Source: Synechococcus sp. AG-679-D13
Lineage (GTDB): Bacteria > Cyanobacteriota > Cyanobacteriia > PCC-6307 > Cyanobiaceae
DNA length: 64,000 nt
Reading direction: 5' to 3'
NCBI GenBank assembly: GCA_003210735.1
Contig: QCUM01000001.1
Span: 1-64,000 of the forward strand
The notes beneath the pieces were generated by a model. The model saw only the letters and a list, made by a program, of their open reading frames with translations. It did not search any database and was not told the origin of the DNA. The translations under genes and the position numbers were made by a program. Of the stretch, positions 1 through 8,743 are shown piece by piece; position 1 is the first letter of the stretch; every line of letters begins with the position of its first letter.

Positions 1-63
1 TTGCTGGAAAAGCTTCATGAGTTACTCACACAGGAAATTGGCGCATTGACGCCAAGTTCCTAG
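1..63 (+). CDS. Possible 3' end of an unknown gene (partial)
   Basis: Reading frame 1 is open from the window edge to a TAG at 61-63 and gives about 20 residues, including LLEKLHELLTQEIGALTPSS, which look like the amphipathic tail of a protein. The upstream part lies outside the window, so neither identity nor reality can be settled here. Confidence 0.3.
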   Translation: MLEKLHELLTQEIGALTPSS

Positions 64-538
64 ATAACTAATCACCGAAAAACAATCGCCTGAGATTGTG
101 CCACAAAGCACGTCGGGATGTATTAAAAATTACCAAGCTCACGGGTGACTGTCTTTTTGGCAACAGAAACCAATCACCGCTGATTTAGGCGCTAACCCAC
201 GCAGTAAGTCGTTAACCGTGACGACATCCTCGAAGGATGACCTACCTCCGTGGAAGTGAAACATGCCATGTCTAATAAAAGCCTAGACCAAGTATTAGAC
301 TCAAAACTCTTAGAAGTTACTATAAAATTTAAATCCTTAAAGCTCTCGACATCATATGAAAGGACTAAAAATTAAGCCATTGCTGAAGGCGAAAATTAGT
401 GTTCAGATTAGTCAATAGTAATATCCTGAATTTAATTCTCTTGAAAAGTATTCAAGGGTCACGAATACCTATCCATTTTCGCAAAACCACGCCATTACTG
501 ACGGATACATCAGATACTTCAATTTGCAAGTAATGTCG
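64..538. other. Gene-poor A+T-rich gap downstream of petF
   Basis: About 475 bases with no convincing gene. The only candidate is a 35-codon ORF on the + strand at 268-375 (ATG start; begins MSNKSLDQVLDSKLLEV), with GGAAG about 12 bases upstream of the ATG. Its amino-acid composition is plausible, but nothing else supports it. No tRNA, terminator with a T-run, or repeat was recognised. Confidence 0.4.
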
Positions 539-832
539 TCAAAGCAGCATCTCTTCTGCTTCGCCGATGATCTTACAGTCGCTCATTGGGTAACTAACGC
601 AGAGCAAGGCAAAACCTTCTTGCATTTGATCGTCGTCAAGAAAGCTTTGATCAGATTGATCTAGTTTTCCACTTTCAAGTTTTCCAGCACAGGTTGAACA
701 AGCACCAGCTCTACATGAGTATGGAAGCTCGACACCTGCTTCTTCTGCAGCATCAAGGATGTATACATCGTCGTCGCAGTTAAAACTGGATTTACCTTCT
801 GAAGTGACAAGTGAAATTTGATAGGTTGCCAT
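539..832 (-). CDS. petF: Plant-type [2Fe-2S] ferredoxin
   Basis: A 97-residue soluble electron carrier of the photosynthetic ferredoxin family. It accepts electrons from photosystem I and passes them to reductases such as FNR, sulfite reductase and PcyA (the last two are also encoded in this window). Cys40, Cys45 and Cys48 form the CRAGACSTC cluster motif and Cys78 is the fourth ligand, which is the full ligand set at normal spacing. The C-terminus is acidic, as in partner-docking ferredoxins. Cyanobacteria carry several petF paralogues, so this need not be the main photosynthetic one. It stands alone, with no operon partner. Confidence 0.9.
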   Translation of the reverse strand: MATYQISLVTSEGKSSFNCDDDVYILDAAEEAGVELPYSCRAGACSTCAGKLESGKLDQSDQSFLDDDQMQEGFALLCVSYPMSDCKIIGEAEEMLL

Positions 833-915
833 GTGAATTTTTGTCGCACTTTGCTTTCATAACTGGGCGTGAGCCTGGTGCAACCTGAATTCAGAAAAGC
901 TTCGGGATCGGTGTA

Positions 916-1266
916 TCAATCAATGCACTTTCCCTCTGATGTATTTTCAGTGCACTCTCTTATATATATCGTGAAACGTGTCATGATCTCTGCAAGTACA
1001 TTTTGTGAAGGCAGAAAACCTTCAGACCAACAAAGTCTTAAAAGCTTGCTCGCTTCGCTTTCCATTTCGTTTCCGCTGATGTGGGAATAACGTGCTGGAC
1101 CGAGTTCCCCGTCTTCATCTACCTCATTCATTTCATGAAAGGCGAGCCATTCGCCAAACTTCGGATAGGTGTTCCATGTCGTTACGGCTGTGGCCTTAGC
1201 TAGCGCTGCCATCCGATCCAATTCAGGTCCTGAAGATTCAGACCTCTCTGATGTCCTCGTATCCAC
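916..1266 (-). CDS. Hypothetical protein, overlaps the next ORF in another frame
   Basis: A 116-codon ORF with no recognised domain. An internal Met (start near 1209, MAALAKATAVTTWNTYP) gives a more natural N-terminus. The C-terminus (RFTIYIRECTENTSEGKCID) is Cys-containing and acidic. It overlaps the 3' end of the ORF at 1200-1499 by 67 bases in a different frame. The pair could be two genes or one gene split by a frameshift. Confidence 0.45.
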   Translation of the reverse strand: MDTRTSERSESSGPELDRMAALAKATAVTTWNTYPKFGEWLAFHEMNEVDEDGELGPARYSHISGNEMESEASKLLRLCWSEGFLPSQNVLAEIMTRFTIYIRECTENTSEGKCID

Positions 1267-1499
1267 TTGTCAGCGAGCGTCTGAGCGATGGCTTCGAGGT
1301 CAGTGCCTGAATAGCTGATGAACTCTCCTTTGAGGCTCAACAGCATTTCATCGATTTCAGCCTTCCTGCGTTGGCAGTAGGCCTCAGCTGCTTTCTGACT
1401 GATTAGCAGGTCTCCAGTGGCTGATCTGATTTGCTCGTCGATATACGACCTTTTTATTTGCCCTGGATGACGTTTGGCTTGGGCTGCGAGGTTCCTCAT
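1200..1499 (-). CDS. Hypothetical helical protein
   Basis: A 99-residue ORF rich in Arg, Lys, Gln and Glu. It has long predicted helices and a C-terminal LADKWIRGHQRGLNLQDLNW segment. It vaguely resembles the N-terminal helical region of recombinases, but no catalytic motif is visible, so no function is assigned. It lies between the glnA terminator and petF, in the same direction as both. It may be the 5' part of a broken gene continued in the overlapping ORF at 916-1266. Confidence 0.5.
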   Translation of the reverse strand: MRNLAAQAKRHPGQIKRSYIDEQIRSATGDLLISQKAAEAYCQRRKAEIDEMLLSLKGEFISYSGTDLEAIAQTLADKWIRGHQRGLNLQDLNWIGWQR

Positions 1500-1583
1500 G
1501 AAAAAAAGCCTTCACGTCAGGCACAGCGATAAAGACCAAGCCCACGAGGAGCTGACGTCACTCTGCTTGCTCGATCACGGCCC

Positions 1584-1610
1584 AAAAAAAATGATCCCCA
1601 TTTGGGGACC
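1584..1610 (-). terminator. Intrinsic terminator of glnA
   Basis: Read on the minus strand, GGTCCCC and GGGGATC flank an AAAT loop (1593-1610). An A and a run of eight T residues follow. It sits about 47 bases after the glnA stop, which is the expected geometry for a rho-independent terminator. Confidence 0.75.
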
Positions 1611-1656
1611 ATATTGGGGACTTGTCCAGTACTTGAGTGGTACTAAGGGCTTTGGA

Positions 1657-3078
1657 TCAAGCGTCGTAGTACATGGTGAATTCGTGAGGGTGAGGCCGCT
1701 GACGCAGCTGCTGTACCTCCTCGTACTTCAGGTCAATCCAGTTATCGATGAAGTCATCTGTGAAAACACCACCCGCTGTCAAGAAATCACGGTCTGCATT
1801 CAGAGCTTCAAGGGCTCCATTGAGAGAGGCAGGAACCGTTGCGATTTTCGACAGTTCCTCCGCCGCCAGTTCGAACAGGTCGCGGTCTTCGCCATCTCCT
1901 GGGTCGATCTGGTTTTTGATGCCGTCGAGACCGGCCATCAGCATGGCGCTGAAGGCGATGTAAGGGTTGGCGAGGGCATCACCAGAACGGAACTCAAGAC
2001 GTTTTGCTTTAGGGCTTGGGCCAGTAAGTGGAATGCGAACGGCTGCTGAGCGGTTGCCTTCGGAGTAGACAAGATTGACCGGAGCTTCAAACCCTGGAAC
2101 CAAGCGTTTGTAGCTGTTTGTGGTTGGGTTGGTGAAAGCGAGGAAGGCCGGTGCGTGCTTCAGAATGCCGCCGATATACCAGCGAGCGGTCTGCGAAAGA
2201 TTGGCGTAAGTACCTTCACCGAAGAACAATGGCTGGCCAGCTTTCCACAGGCTCTGATGAACATGCATGCCTGAACCGTTGTCGTTGAAAACAGGCTTCG
2301 GCATAAATGTGGCGGTTTTTCCGTATTTCTTGGCCACATTTCGAACAATGTATTTGTAGATCATCACGTTGTCTGCAGCCTCGATCAGCTGAGCAAACTT
2401 CATTCCAAGTTCGTGCTGACCAGCTCCTGCCACCTCATGGTGGTGTTTCTCGATGGGGATTCCCAACTGAGCCATCAGCAGCAGCATTTCCGAACGAATG
2501 TCCTGGGCGGTGTCGTTGGGAGCAACCGGGAAGTAGCCCTCTTTTTCCTGAATTTTGTAAGCCAGGTTGCCGCCTTCCTCAAGACGACCGGTGTTCCAGC
2601 CAGCTTCGATAGTGTCGACGCTGTAGAAGGAACCACCCTCGGCGGAGTTGTAGCGCACGTCATCGAACAGGAAGAATTCCGGTTCCGGTCCAAAAAAGGC
2701 AGTGTCAGCAAGGCCTGTGCTGTTCAGATGATTCAGAGCACGCTGAGCAAGAGCGCGGGGGCAACGCTCATAGGGCTGGCCGGTGCGGGGTTCCTGAATT
2801 GAGCAGATCAGGCTGAGGGTTTTGTGACGGTAGAAGGGGTCCACCCACGCGGTGCTCGCGTCAGGAACCATGGCCATGTCAGAGGCCTGAATACCCTTCC
2901 ATCCACGAATGGATGAACCGTCAAACGCCAATCCCTCGGTGAAGGACTCCTCTTCCAGCAGGTCTGTGCAGACCGTAAGGTGCTGCCATTTGCCGTGAAG
3001 ATCGGTGAACTTCAGGTCGATAAGTTCGATGCCTTCGTCCTTGATCTGACGAAGGACGTCCTGAGGGGTTTTGGCCAT
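1657..3078 (-). CDS. glnA: Glutamine synthetase type I
   Basis: A 473-residue cytoplasmic enzyme that makes glutamine from glutamate, ammonium and ATP, the entry step of ammonium assimilation. Visible motifs are FDGSSIRGW (52-60), the metal/glutamate region around [10 protein letters not shown] (130-139), [12 protein letters not shown] (212-223), the ATP-site [10 protein letters not shown] (267-276) and the [11 protein letters not shown] loop (340-350). The length is that of dodecameric GSI. At the position of the enterobacterial adenylylation tyrosine this protein has DLFELAAEE, with Phe402. This agrees with the lack of adenylylation control in cyanobacteria, where small inactivating factors and NtcA act instead. 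It has a strong NtcA promoter upstream and its own terminator. Confidence 0.97.
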   Translation of the reverse strand: MAKTPQDVLRQIKDEGIELIDLKFTDLHGKWQHLTVCTDLLEEESFTEGLAFDGSSIRGWKGIQASDMAMVPDASTAWVDPFYRHKTLSLICSIQEPRTGQPYERCPRALAQRALNHLNSTGLADTAFFGPEPEFFLFDDVRYNSAEGGSFYSVDTIEAGWNTGRLEEGGNLAYKIQEKEGYFPVAPNDTAQDIRSEMLLLMAQLGIPIEKHHHEVAGAGQHELGMKFAQLIEAADNVMIYKYIVRNVAKKYGKTATFMPKPVFNDNGSGMHVHQSLWKAGQPLFFGEGTYANLSQTARWYIGGILKHAPAFLAFTNPTTNSYKRLVPGFEAPVNLVYSEGNRSAAVRIPLTGPSPKAKRLEFRSGDALANPYIAFSAMLMAGLDGIKNQIDPGDGEDRDLFELAAEELSKIATVPASLNGALEALNADRDFLTAGGVFTDDFIDNWIDLKYEEVQQLRQRPHPHEFTMYYDA

Positions 3079-3106
3079 AAGGGCGCCTGAAGACGGAATA
3101 GTTGGG

Positions 3107-3148
3107 ACCGTAATGATCCGTTAGCCCCCATTGTGTATCAATACGTAC
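3107..3148 (-). promoter_or_regulatory. NtcA-activated promoter of glnA
   Basis: Positions 3135-3148 read GTA-N8-TAC, an exact match to the NtcA binding consensus on either strand. On the minus strand a TAN3T-type -10 box (TACGGT, 3107-3112) follows after 22 bases, the canonical class II spacing. The glnA ATG lies about 30 bases further on. Activation of glnA by NtcA with 2-oxoglutarate is established in cyanobacteria. The site itself is directly visible; its use here is inferred. Confidence 0.85.
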
Positions 3149-3297
3149 TTTTCGCACGGCTGGAGTCGTTTGTCCGCGTTTAAAACCTTGTCGCGTAACC
3201 GTTTCTGTCAACTTCCTGGGAAGTCAGGCCTGCAGAGGGTTTTCAGCCGTGAGCTGGTGTTAGTTTCTGCTCTGGCTGGTTCCGGAGATTTCAGAGC

Positions 3298-3822
3298 ATG
3301 CGCGATGCCATCAGCGGTCTGATCGGTCGCTACGACCAGCTCGGGCGCTATTTCGACCGGTCGGCGATCGACAGCATTGAGGGATACCTATCCCAGTCGG
3401 ATCTTCGGATTCAGGCTGTTGAGTTGATCAACCGAGAAGCGGCGGAAATCGTTCGAGAGGCCAGTCAGAGGTTGTTCCAGGATGAGCCTGAGCTCCTGCT
3501 CCCTGGCGGAAACGCCTACACAACGAGGCGACTGGCGGCTTGTCTCCGCGACATGGACTATTTCCTCCGCTATGCGAGTTACGCGCTTGTGGCAGGAGAC
3601 AGCTCCATCCTTAATGAGCGCGTCCTGAATGGTCTGGATGACACCTACAAAAGCCTTGGTGTTCCGACGGGTCCAACGGTGCGGAGCATCGTTCTCCTCG
3701 GAGAAGTGATTGCCGAAAGACTGTTTGAAGCAGGTGTTCCCGCCGATCGTCTTGCACCTGTGATGGTGCCCTTCGACCACATGGCTCGAGGTCTTGGGGA
3801 AACCAACATTCGCAAGAGATAG
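3298..3822 (+). CDS. apcF: Allophycocyanin beta-18 subunit
   Basis: A 174-residue phycobiliprotein of the phycobilisome core that replaces one ApcB in the terminal-emitter trimer and pairs with the linker-chromopeptide ApcE. The chromophore cysteine is Cys82 in RRLAACLRDMDYFLRY. Asn72 in LLLPGGNAYTT corresponds to the methylated beta-Asn72. The overall match is to ApcF rather than ApcB because of the MRDAISGLIGRYDQLGRYFD start. It is monocistronic here, divergent from glnA with about 220 bases between start codons. Chromophore supply depends on pcyA, also in this window. Confidence 0.9.
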   Translation: MRDAISGLIGRYDQLGRYFDRSAIDSIEGYLSQSDLRIQAVELINREAAEIVREASQRLFQDEPELLLPGGNAYTTRRLAACLRDMDYFLRYASYALVAGDSSILNERVLNGLDDTYKSLGVPTGPTVRSIVLLGEVIAERLFEAGVPADRLAPVMVPFDHMARGLGETNIRKR

Positions 3823-3887
3823 CCCTTTTCATACCCTCCGTTTCAATCGCGGATATCGCTCCGGAGTCCGTTAGATGACTTCGTAAG

Positions 3888-5099
3888 GTGCTCAGAACGA
3901 AAACGATCAGGGCCTTGGCGACAACCCCTTCCCTACTGCCTGTCGACGACGCTCACCGCAGGTCCTTCGCCCCGATCAACACTCCCGAAAGGTTGTTATT
4001 AGGCCCCGGACCCTCCAACGCCCACCCCAAGGTTCTGCAAGCTTTATCCAGAACTCCCATTGGTCATCTGGACCCGCTGTACGTCGAACTGATGAGCGAG
4101 GTCCAAGAACTGATGCGATATGCCTGGCAGACCGATAACCGCATGACCCTTCCCATGAGTGGAACGGGAAGTTCCGCCATGGAAGCAACCCTGGCCAACA
4201 CCGTCGAGCCTGGCGACACGGTGCTGGTTGCCGTGAAAGGTTATTTCGGCCTTCGCCTGGCTGATATGGCTGGTCGTTACCGGGCTGAGGTCAAAACAAT
4301 CGAGAAGCCCTGGGGCGAATGGTTCAGCCTCGAGGAGCTGGAGGCGGCTCTGATCCAGCACAAGCCGGCCATCCTTGCCATGGTGCATGCCGAAACATCA
4401 ACCGGTGTTTGCCAGCCGATGGAAGGTATCGGCGACCTATGCCGAAAGCACGATTGCCTTCTTCTGCTCGACACGGTGACCTCACTGGGCGGCGTGCCGC
4501 TCTACATCGACGATTGGAAAGTTGATCTGTCGTACAGCTGCAGTCAGAAAGGCCTGAGCTGCCCCCCCGGCCTCGGCCCTTTCACCATGGGGCCCCGCGC
4601 TGAGGCCAAAGTGGAGGCCCGCACTGGCAAGGTGCCGAATTGGTACCTCGACGTTTCTCTGCTGAACAAGTACTGGGGTAGCGATCGGGTTTATCACCAC
4701 ACCGCGCCGGTGAACATGAATTTCGGCATGCGGGAAGCACTGAGACTGCTCGCGGAAGAAGGGCTCGATCAGGCCTGGGCACGACATCGCCGAAACGCTG
4801 AAGCCCTCTGGACTGGCATGGAAAGTCTCGGGCTCACCATGCATGTTCCCTATGAACGTCGTCTGCCAACCCTGACCACCGTTCGGATTCCAGATGGTGT
4901 GGATGGCAAAGCTTTCAGTCAGTATCTGCTCAACACCCACGGCATCGAAGTGGGTGGTGGTCTCGGGTCTCTCGCAGGCAAAATCTGGCGCATCGGCCTG
5001 ATGGGTTTCAACTCCACTCCTGAAAACGTCAACCGCCTGCTCAATCTCTTTGAGACGGAGCTACCCAAGTTCAGCGGCTCTACCGCCGCCGCCGCCTGA
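3888..5099 (+). CDS. Class V aminotransferase, alanine/serine-glyoxylate type
   Basis: A 403-residue PLP enzyme that should convert glyoxylate to glycine using alanine or serine, a step of photorespiratory glycolate salvage. RLLLGPGPSNAHPKVL (35-50), the LLLLDTVTSLGG cofactor region (191-202) and the probable Schiff-base Lys221 in SCSQKGLSCPPGLGPF are class V signatures. The C-terminal GIEVGGGLGSLAGKIWRIG matches AGT/SGAT. The start is GTG at 3888, next to an AAGG; no nearer ATG precedes the conserved core. Substrate choice cannot be read from sequence. Its last 20 bases overlap the convergent tadA. Confidence 0.85.
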   Translation: MLRTKTIRALATTPSLLPVDDAHRRSFAPINTPERLLLGPGPSNAHPKVLQALSRTPIGHLDPLYVELMSEVQELMRYAWQTDNRMTLPMSGTGSSAMEATLANTVEPGDTVLVAVKGYFGLRLADMAGRYRAEVKTIEKPWGEWFSLEELEAALIQHKPAILAMVHAETSTGVCQPMEGIGDLCRKHDCLLLLDTVTSLGGVPLYIDDWKVDLSYSCSQKGLSCPPGLGPFTMGPRAEAKVEARTGKVPNWYLDVSLLNKYWGSDRVYHHTAPVNMNFGMREALRLLAEEGLDQAWARHRRNAEALWTGMESLGLTMHVPYERRLPTLTTVRIPDGVDGKAFSQYLLNTHGIEVGGGLGSLAGKIWRIGLMGFNSTPENVNRLLNLFETELPKFSGSTAAAA

Positions 5100-5541
5100 A
5101 CCACTCCGCAAGTTGTTCTCCGGCTCGCTCCTGCATCAGTGGGCCGACAACATCCATGTGGTGGTGAGAACTGGGGTCCTCAGCCAGATTCAGACAACCT
5201 CCCAATGCACCCCGTTTCAGGTCTGCAGCACCAAAAACCACCCGCCCCATTCGTGCCTGAACCAAAGCACCGGCACACATGGGACAAGGTTCCAGGGTGA
5301 CGAGAAGAGTGCACTGGTTGAATCTCCAGTCGCCTTGCAACCATGCGGCCTGCCGAAGAGCGACCAGCTCGGCATGACCCAGTGGATCTCGATCCGTTTC
5401 GCGGCGATTGCGTCCGTGACCGATGCAGCGCCCTTGTTCATCGAGAATGACTGCTGCCACAGGAACTTCGCCGTTACGACCCGTTTCAGCGGCGCGTTCC
5501 ATCAACACCTCCATCCAGCGCCGCCACAGTTGTTCGTCCAC
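5080..5541 (-). CDS. tadA: tRNA adenosine(34) deaminase
   Basis: A 153-residue zinc deaminase that converts A34 to inosine in tRNA-Arg(ACG), allowing decoding of CGU, CGC and CGA. The zinc site is HAE (His56, Glu58 the proton shuttle) and PCPMCA (Cys86, Cys89). The start is probably GTG at 5541. The C-terminus ends in an Arg-rich tail (WFRRRRR), and its coding bases overlap the convergent aminotransferase by 20 bases. Free nucleoside/cytosine deaminases share these motifs, but the length and flanking residues favour TadA. Confidence 0.88.
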   Translation of the reverse strand: MDEQLWRRWMEVLMERAAETGRNGEVPVAAVILDEQGRCIGHGRNRRETDRDPLGHAELVALRQAAWLQGDWRFNQCTLLVTLEPCPMCAGALVQARMGRVVFGAADLKRGALGGCLNLAEDPSSHHHMDVVGPLMQERAGEQLAEWFRRRRR

Positions 5542-5573
5542 AGTCCTTCACACCTCGTCCTGGTGAACCATCC

Positions 5574-7025
5574 TTGAGCAGCGCCCCTCAAAAGGCGAAA
5601 ATCGGCATAGACCCCACACCGCCGGTGCACGCTCGTTCCGATCACCGGCCGATGTCGACAGCCGTCGATCCTTTTGCGTCACCGCATCAGGTTGATCCTG
5701 CTCTGCAGAAATTTCTGCATCTGGCTGCTGATCAGCTCACTCAGTGGCTGGGTTCCGCCGCAACGGCAACTCCGTTTCCTCTGGTGCGACCGCAGCCTGA
5801 GGTCGCGCCCTCCCTGGAGGGTGCCGATATGGAGAGTCTTCTCGATGATCTTCAAACGGTGATGGACGGGGCTTACCAGCCGTCACATCCAGGGTCACTG
5901 GCCCATCTTGATCCTCCCCCTCTGACAGCAACGATCGCCGCAGATCTCATCTGTGCTGGGCTGAACAACAATCTGTTGGCCGAAGAGTTGTCGCCAGGGC
6001 TGTCCAGCCTTGAACAGCAACTGTGCGTCTGGTTCTGTTCCCGGCTTGGTCTCCCCGAAGAATCTGGAGGAGTTCTTGCCAGTGGTGGAACCCTCAGCAA
6101 TCTGATGGGTCTGGTGGTGGCCAGGTCTGCGTCGGGTTCAGACCATGGCGTGATTCTCTGCAGCCGGGATGCCCATGTCTCTTTGCAGAAAGCAGCCATC
6201 GTGATGGGATTGCCCGCAGATGCACTGCAACAACTCCCCGTTGACGGGAACGGAGCCCTTTGTGCCGCTGCTCTTGCAGATGCGATCCAGTCGTTGCAAG
6301 CGCGTGGAATCCCATGCCATGCCGTCGTGGCAACGGCCGGCACCACCGTTCGTGGTGCTGTCGATCCTCTGCTGGACATTGCTGATCTCTGCGCGCAGCA
6401 CGACATCTGGCTGCATGTGGATGCAGCAATCGGCGGGGTTTTTGCGTTGTCGTCGGCAACCGCATCGCTAATGCGGGGTCTAAACAGGGCTGATTCGATC
6501 ACCCTGAATCCGCAGAAACTGCTGGGTATCACCAAGACCTCCTCACTGTTTCTCGTGCGCGACAAAGCCAGGTTGCGCATGGCGTTCGCAACAGGTTTGC
6601 CTTACATGGAATCCCCGACGGGTGATCATCACGGTGGTGAAGTGGGCCTCCAGGGCACCAGGCCGGCAGAGGTTCTGAAGCTCTGGCTCGGGTTGCGTCA
6701 GCTCGGTGAACAGGGCATCACCGCCGTGTTGCAAGGGGCCCTGGAGCGTCGCCGTCTCCTGATGAACCATCTGAGTTCTGATCGGCTGCATCTGCTGAGT
6801 GGCGACCTGCATCTGCTGGTTTTCCGCCCTCGATGGGGCGATGCAGAACAGACAAAGCAATGGAGCGAAACCACCCGGAGCAGACTGCTGCGTGAAGGCT
6901 TTCTGCTCTCCCGCCCGCAGTACGAAGGCCACCACTGGCTCAAAGCGGTTCTGGGCAACCCGCACACAACCAACGAACATCTCCAGCAGCTTGCGGATCT
7001 GATTCAGACCGATCTGCCACGCTGA
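5574..7025 (+). CDS. Group II PLP-dependent amino acid decarboxylase
   Basis: A 483-residue enzyme of the family containing glutamate, tyrosine/DOPA and L-2,4-diaminobutyrate decarboxylases. The stacking histidine is His201 in SRDAHVSLQKAA, the PLP aspartate is in HVDAAIGG (281-288), and Lys315 in LNPQKLLGITKTSSL forms the Schiff base. The start is TTG at 5574; an in-frame ATG at 5652 (MSTAVDPFASP) is an equally good start. Marine picocyanobacterial homologues are often labelled diaminobutyrate or aspartate decarboxylase, but substrate is not decided by the sequence. It is divergent from tadA. Confidence 0.82.
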   Translation: MSSAPQKAKIGIDPTPPVHARSDHRPMSTAVDPFASPHQVDPALQKFLHLAADQLTQWLGSAATATPFPLVRPQPEVAPSLEGADMESLLDDLQTVMDGAYQPSHPGSLAHLDPPPLTATIAADLICAGLNNNLLAEELSPGLSSLEQQLCVWFCSRLGLPEESGGVLASGGTLSNLMGLVVARSASGSDHGVILCSRDAHVSLQKAAIVMGLPADALQQLPVDGNGALCAAALADAIQSLQARGIPCHAVVATAGTTVRGAVDPLLDIADLCAQHDIWLHVDAAIGGVFALSSATASLMRGLNRADSITLNPQKLLGITKTSSLFLVRDKARLRMAFATGLPYMESPTGDHHGGEVGLQGTRPAEVLKLWLGLRQLGEQGITAVLQGALERRRLLMNHLSSDRLHLLSGDLHLLVFRPRWGDAEQTKQWSETTRSRLLREGFLLSRPQYEGHHWLKAVLGNPHTTNEHLQQLADLIQTDLPR

Positions 7026-7056
7026 CCCGCAGAATCGAGCCACATCGCAGAAAACC

Positions 7057-7296
7057 ATGGCCAAACCTGGACAAAGGCCGCGGTGGGTGGCTCTGGCCAC
7101 AGGTGCTGCATCCATCGCGATCGGTGTGATTTATCTCTTGCTGATCACGGTTCTCGATGCCCGCGGACCCATGCGTCCCCCTCCACCGGAGGCTCTGGGC
7201 GTGGCGGCAGCGCCCCGGCTCGACGTTGCAGAGGTTCCACAACCTGACGCATGGCCGTTTCGAGGAAACGACGAAGGGATGCATCGCGTCGGTTGA
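7057..7296 (+). CDS. Small single-span membrane protein, antisense overlap with next gene
   Basis: A 79-residue protein with a basic N-terminus (MAKPGQRPRW), one transmembrane helix at about 11-33 (VALATGAASIAIGVIYLLLI) and a Pro-rich cytoplasmic or lumenal tail (RGPMRPPPPEALG). No known domain. It starts 31 bases after the decarboxylase stop, and its last 152 bases run antisense to the 3' end of the GTPase gene at 7145-8743. The N-terminal half looks protein-like; the last 30 residues may be an accident of the overlap. Confidence 0.6.
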   Translation: MAKPGQRPRWVALATGAASIAIGVIYLLLITVLDARGPMRPPPPEALGVAAAPRLDVAEVPQPDAWPFRGNDEGMHRVG

Positions 7297-8743
7297 GTTC
7301 AAAAACCTCCTGAACCACCTGCTGAAGACCATCGTCGCCCCAGTCCTGATCCTGTTCGAAGTAACGGATGAAGCTGGCACCGGCGATGCGTGTGAGCCAT
7401 GCGGTTGCAACCGCCTGAACAGCCTGTGAAATCAGCAGCGTCGGCAGGGTGAGGCTGAGGGCTGGGCTGATCAACTTGAGAGCCCCTTTGACGATCCCCA
7501 GCCCTGCGAGGGTCCTGCCCACAGAAACAGCAAGCTCACGGGCACGTTCCTTGGATAGTTCGATGCCGTAAACCTTGGCGATCTCCAACACCATCTGTCC
7601 ATTCACGGCAGCGGTGCTGAGCAGATCAACACCCGGCAGTGGATTCGCGGCAACGATTCCAGCTCCGATCCAGCTGTACCGATCGATGCAGCGACGAGCT
7701 TCGCGCTGACGCTGACTGTTCAACAGGTCCCGACCACGCTGATCGAGGTGGCGACACTGCAAAAGGATGTTGTCCGCAATCAACTCTTCGCCCTCGGCAT
7801 GAAGAACAGCTGCCAACCGCTGAAGAAGTTCACTCACATCCGGTGCTGGCTGGAGGGGGGATCGCCCCGTTCTGGGCAGGCTCTGGGGAGCAGCACTGCA
7901 GGGCACAACATCGTGAGCTTGCACCAGGCCGCTGCAACGGCTGCGCAAAATCTCCAGAAGTCTCCTTTCTTCATCGGCGCCGCGAAGATCGCGTTTGTTC
8001 AGCACCAGCAGCAGCCGTTTGCCGAGGTCCGCGATTGAACGGATCACGGTGAGTTCTGACTGACGCAGATCACCGTCGACAACCACGACCATCAGATCGG
8101 CTCGGACCGCCTGCCGCCGAGCTGTTTCCTCACGGCTGATGCCGGCTTCACCCGCTTCCAGGATGCCTGGGGTATCCACAAGCTGCAGAGCCCGTTGCAG
8201 CCCCTGAAGCCGCAGTCGATAGGACTGGGTGGTTCGGGTTGATCCCATGGCGGCGGACACGTCCCCCACCATTTGCTGAAGAAGAGCTCGGATCAGGGAT
8301 GTCTTGCCACTGGATCCAGTCCCGAAAACCACCACGACAAGATCGCCCCGATTGAGCTCTCTTGTGACCCGTTCCTGCTCCTGCCTCAGATTTTCGCGAC
8401 TGACTTCGTCTTGAATGCGTTCCAGCAACCGGTCAATGCTGTTGAGGCTTTGTTGAGCTGCATCCCGTCGGTTGGAGGGTGCCTCTGCTTTGGAGCTTGA
8501 ATCCGTTGCCTTGCGTTGTCGTTGTTGCTTCAGCTGCTGCCACCAGGGCCAGCCCACCTGCACCGCCACGGCAGCCAGGAGCCCCAGGCCCAACAGAAGA
8601 ATGGGCGTGATCAGCCACCCCGGCAGGAAATAACTCAGATCCCAAATCAGGGTTCTGATCGCCTGCAGGATTCCACCAAGAACAACCAGGGCAACGAAAG
8701 CAGCTGCCAGGCCCAACAACATCCGTTGGCGCCCTTTGATCAC
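7145..8743 (-). CDS. Membrane-associated Era-like GTPase with C-terminal DUF697-type region
   Basis: A 532-residue protein with two N-terminal transmembrane helices (about 8-28 and 44-64), a charged coiled segment, then a small G domain. The P-loop is GTGSSGKTSL (141-150), the G3 box DTPGI (190-194) and the G4 box LNKRDLRG. The C-terminal third has hydrophobic stretches (GAGIVAANPLPGVDLLSTAA) typical of the YcjF/DUF697 group. Role unknown; membrane or stress functions have been suggested for the family. The gene follows lspA with a 4-base overlap, so it is probably transcribed with bioY-lspA. Confidence 0.8.
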   Translation of the reverse strand: MIKGRQRMLLGLAAAFVALVVLGGILQAIRTLIWDLSYFLPGWLITPILLLGLGLLAAVAVQVGWPWWQQLKQQRQRKATDSSSKAEAPSNRRDAAQQSLNSIDRLLERIQDEVSRENLRQEQERVTRELNRGDLVVVVFGTGSSGKTSLIRALLQQMVGDVSAAMGSTRTTQSYRLRLQGLQRALQLVDTPGILEAGEAGISREETARRQAVRADLMVVVVDGDLRQSELTVIRSIADLGKRLLLVLNKRDLRGADEERRLLEILRSRCSGLVQAHDVVPCSAAPQSLPRTGRSPLQPAPDVSELLQRLAAVLHAEGEELIADNILLQCRHLDQRGRDLLNSQRQREARRCIDRYSWIGAGIVAANPLPGVDLLSTAAVNGQMVLEIAKVYGIELSKERARELAVSVGRTLAGLGIVKGALKLISPALSLTLPTLLISQAVQAVATAWLTRIAGASFIRYFEQDQDWGDDGLQQVVQEVFELNRRDASLRRFLETAMRQVVEPLQRRAGALPPRPEPPVEGDAWVRGHREP

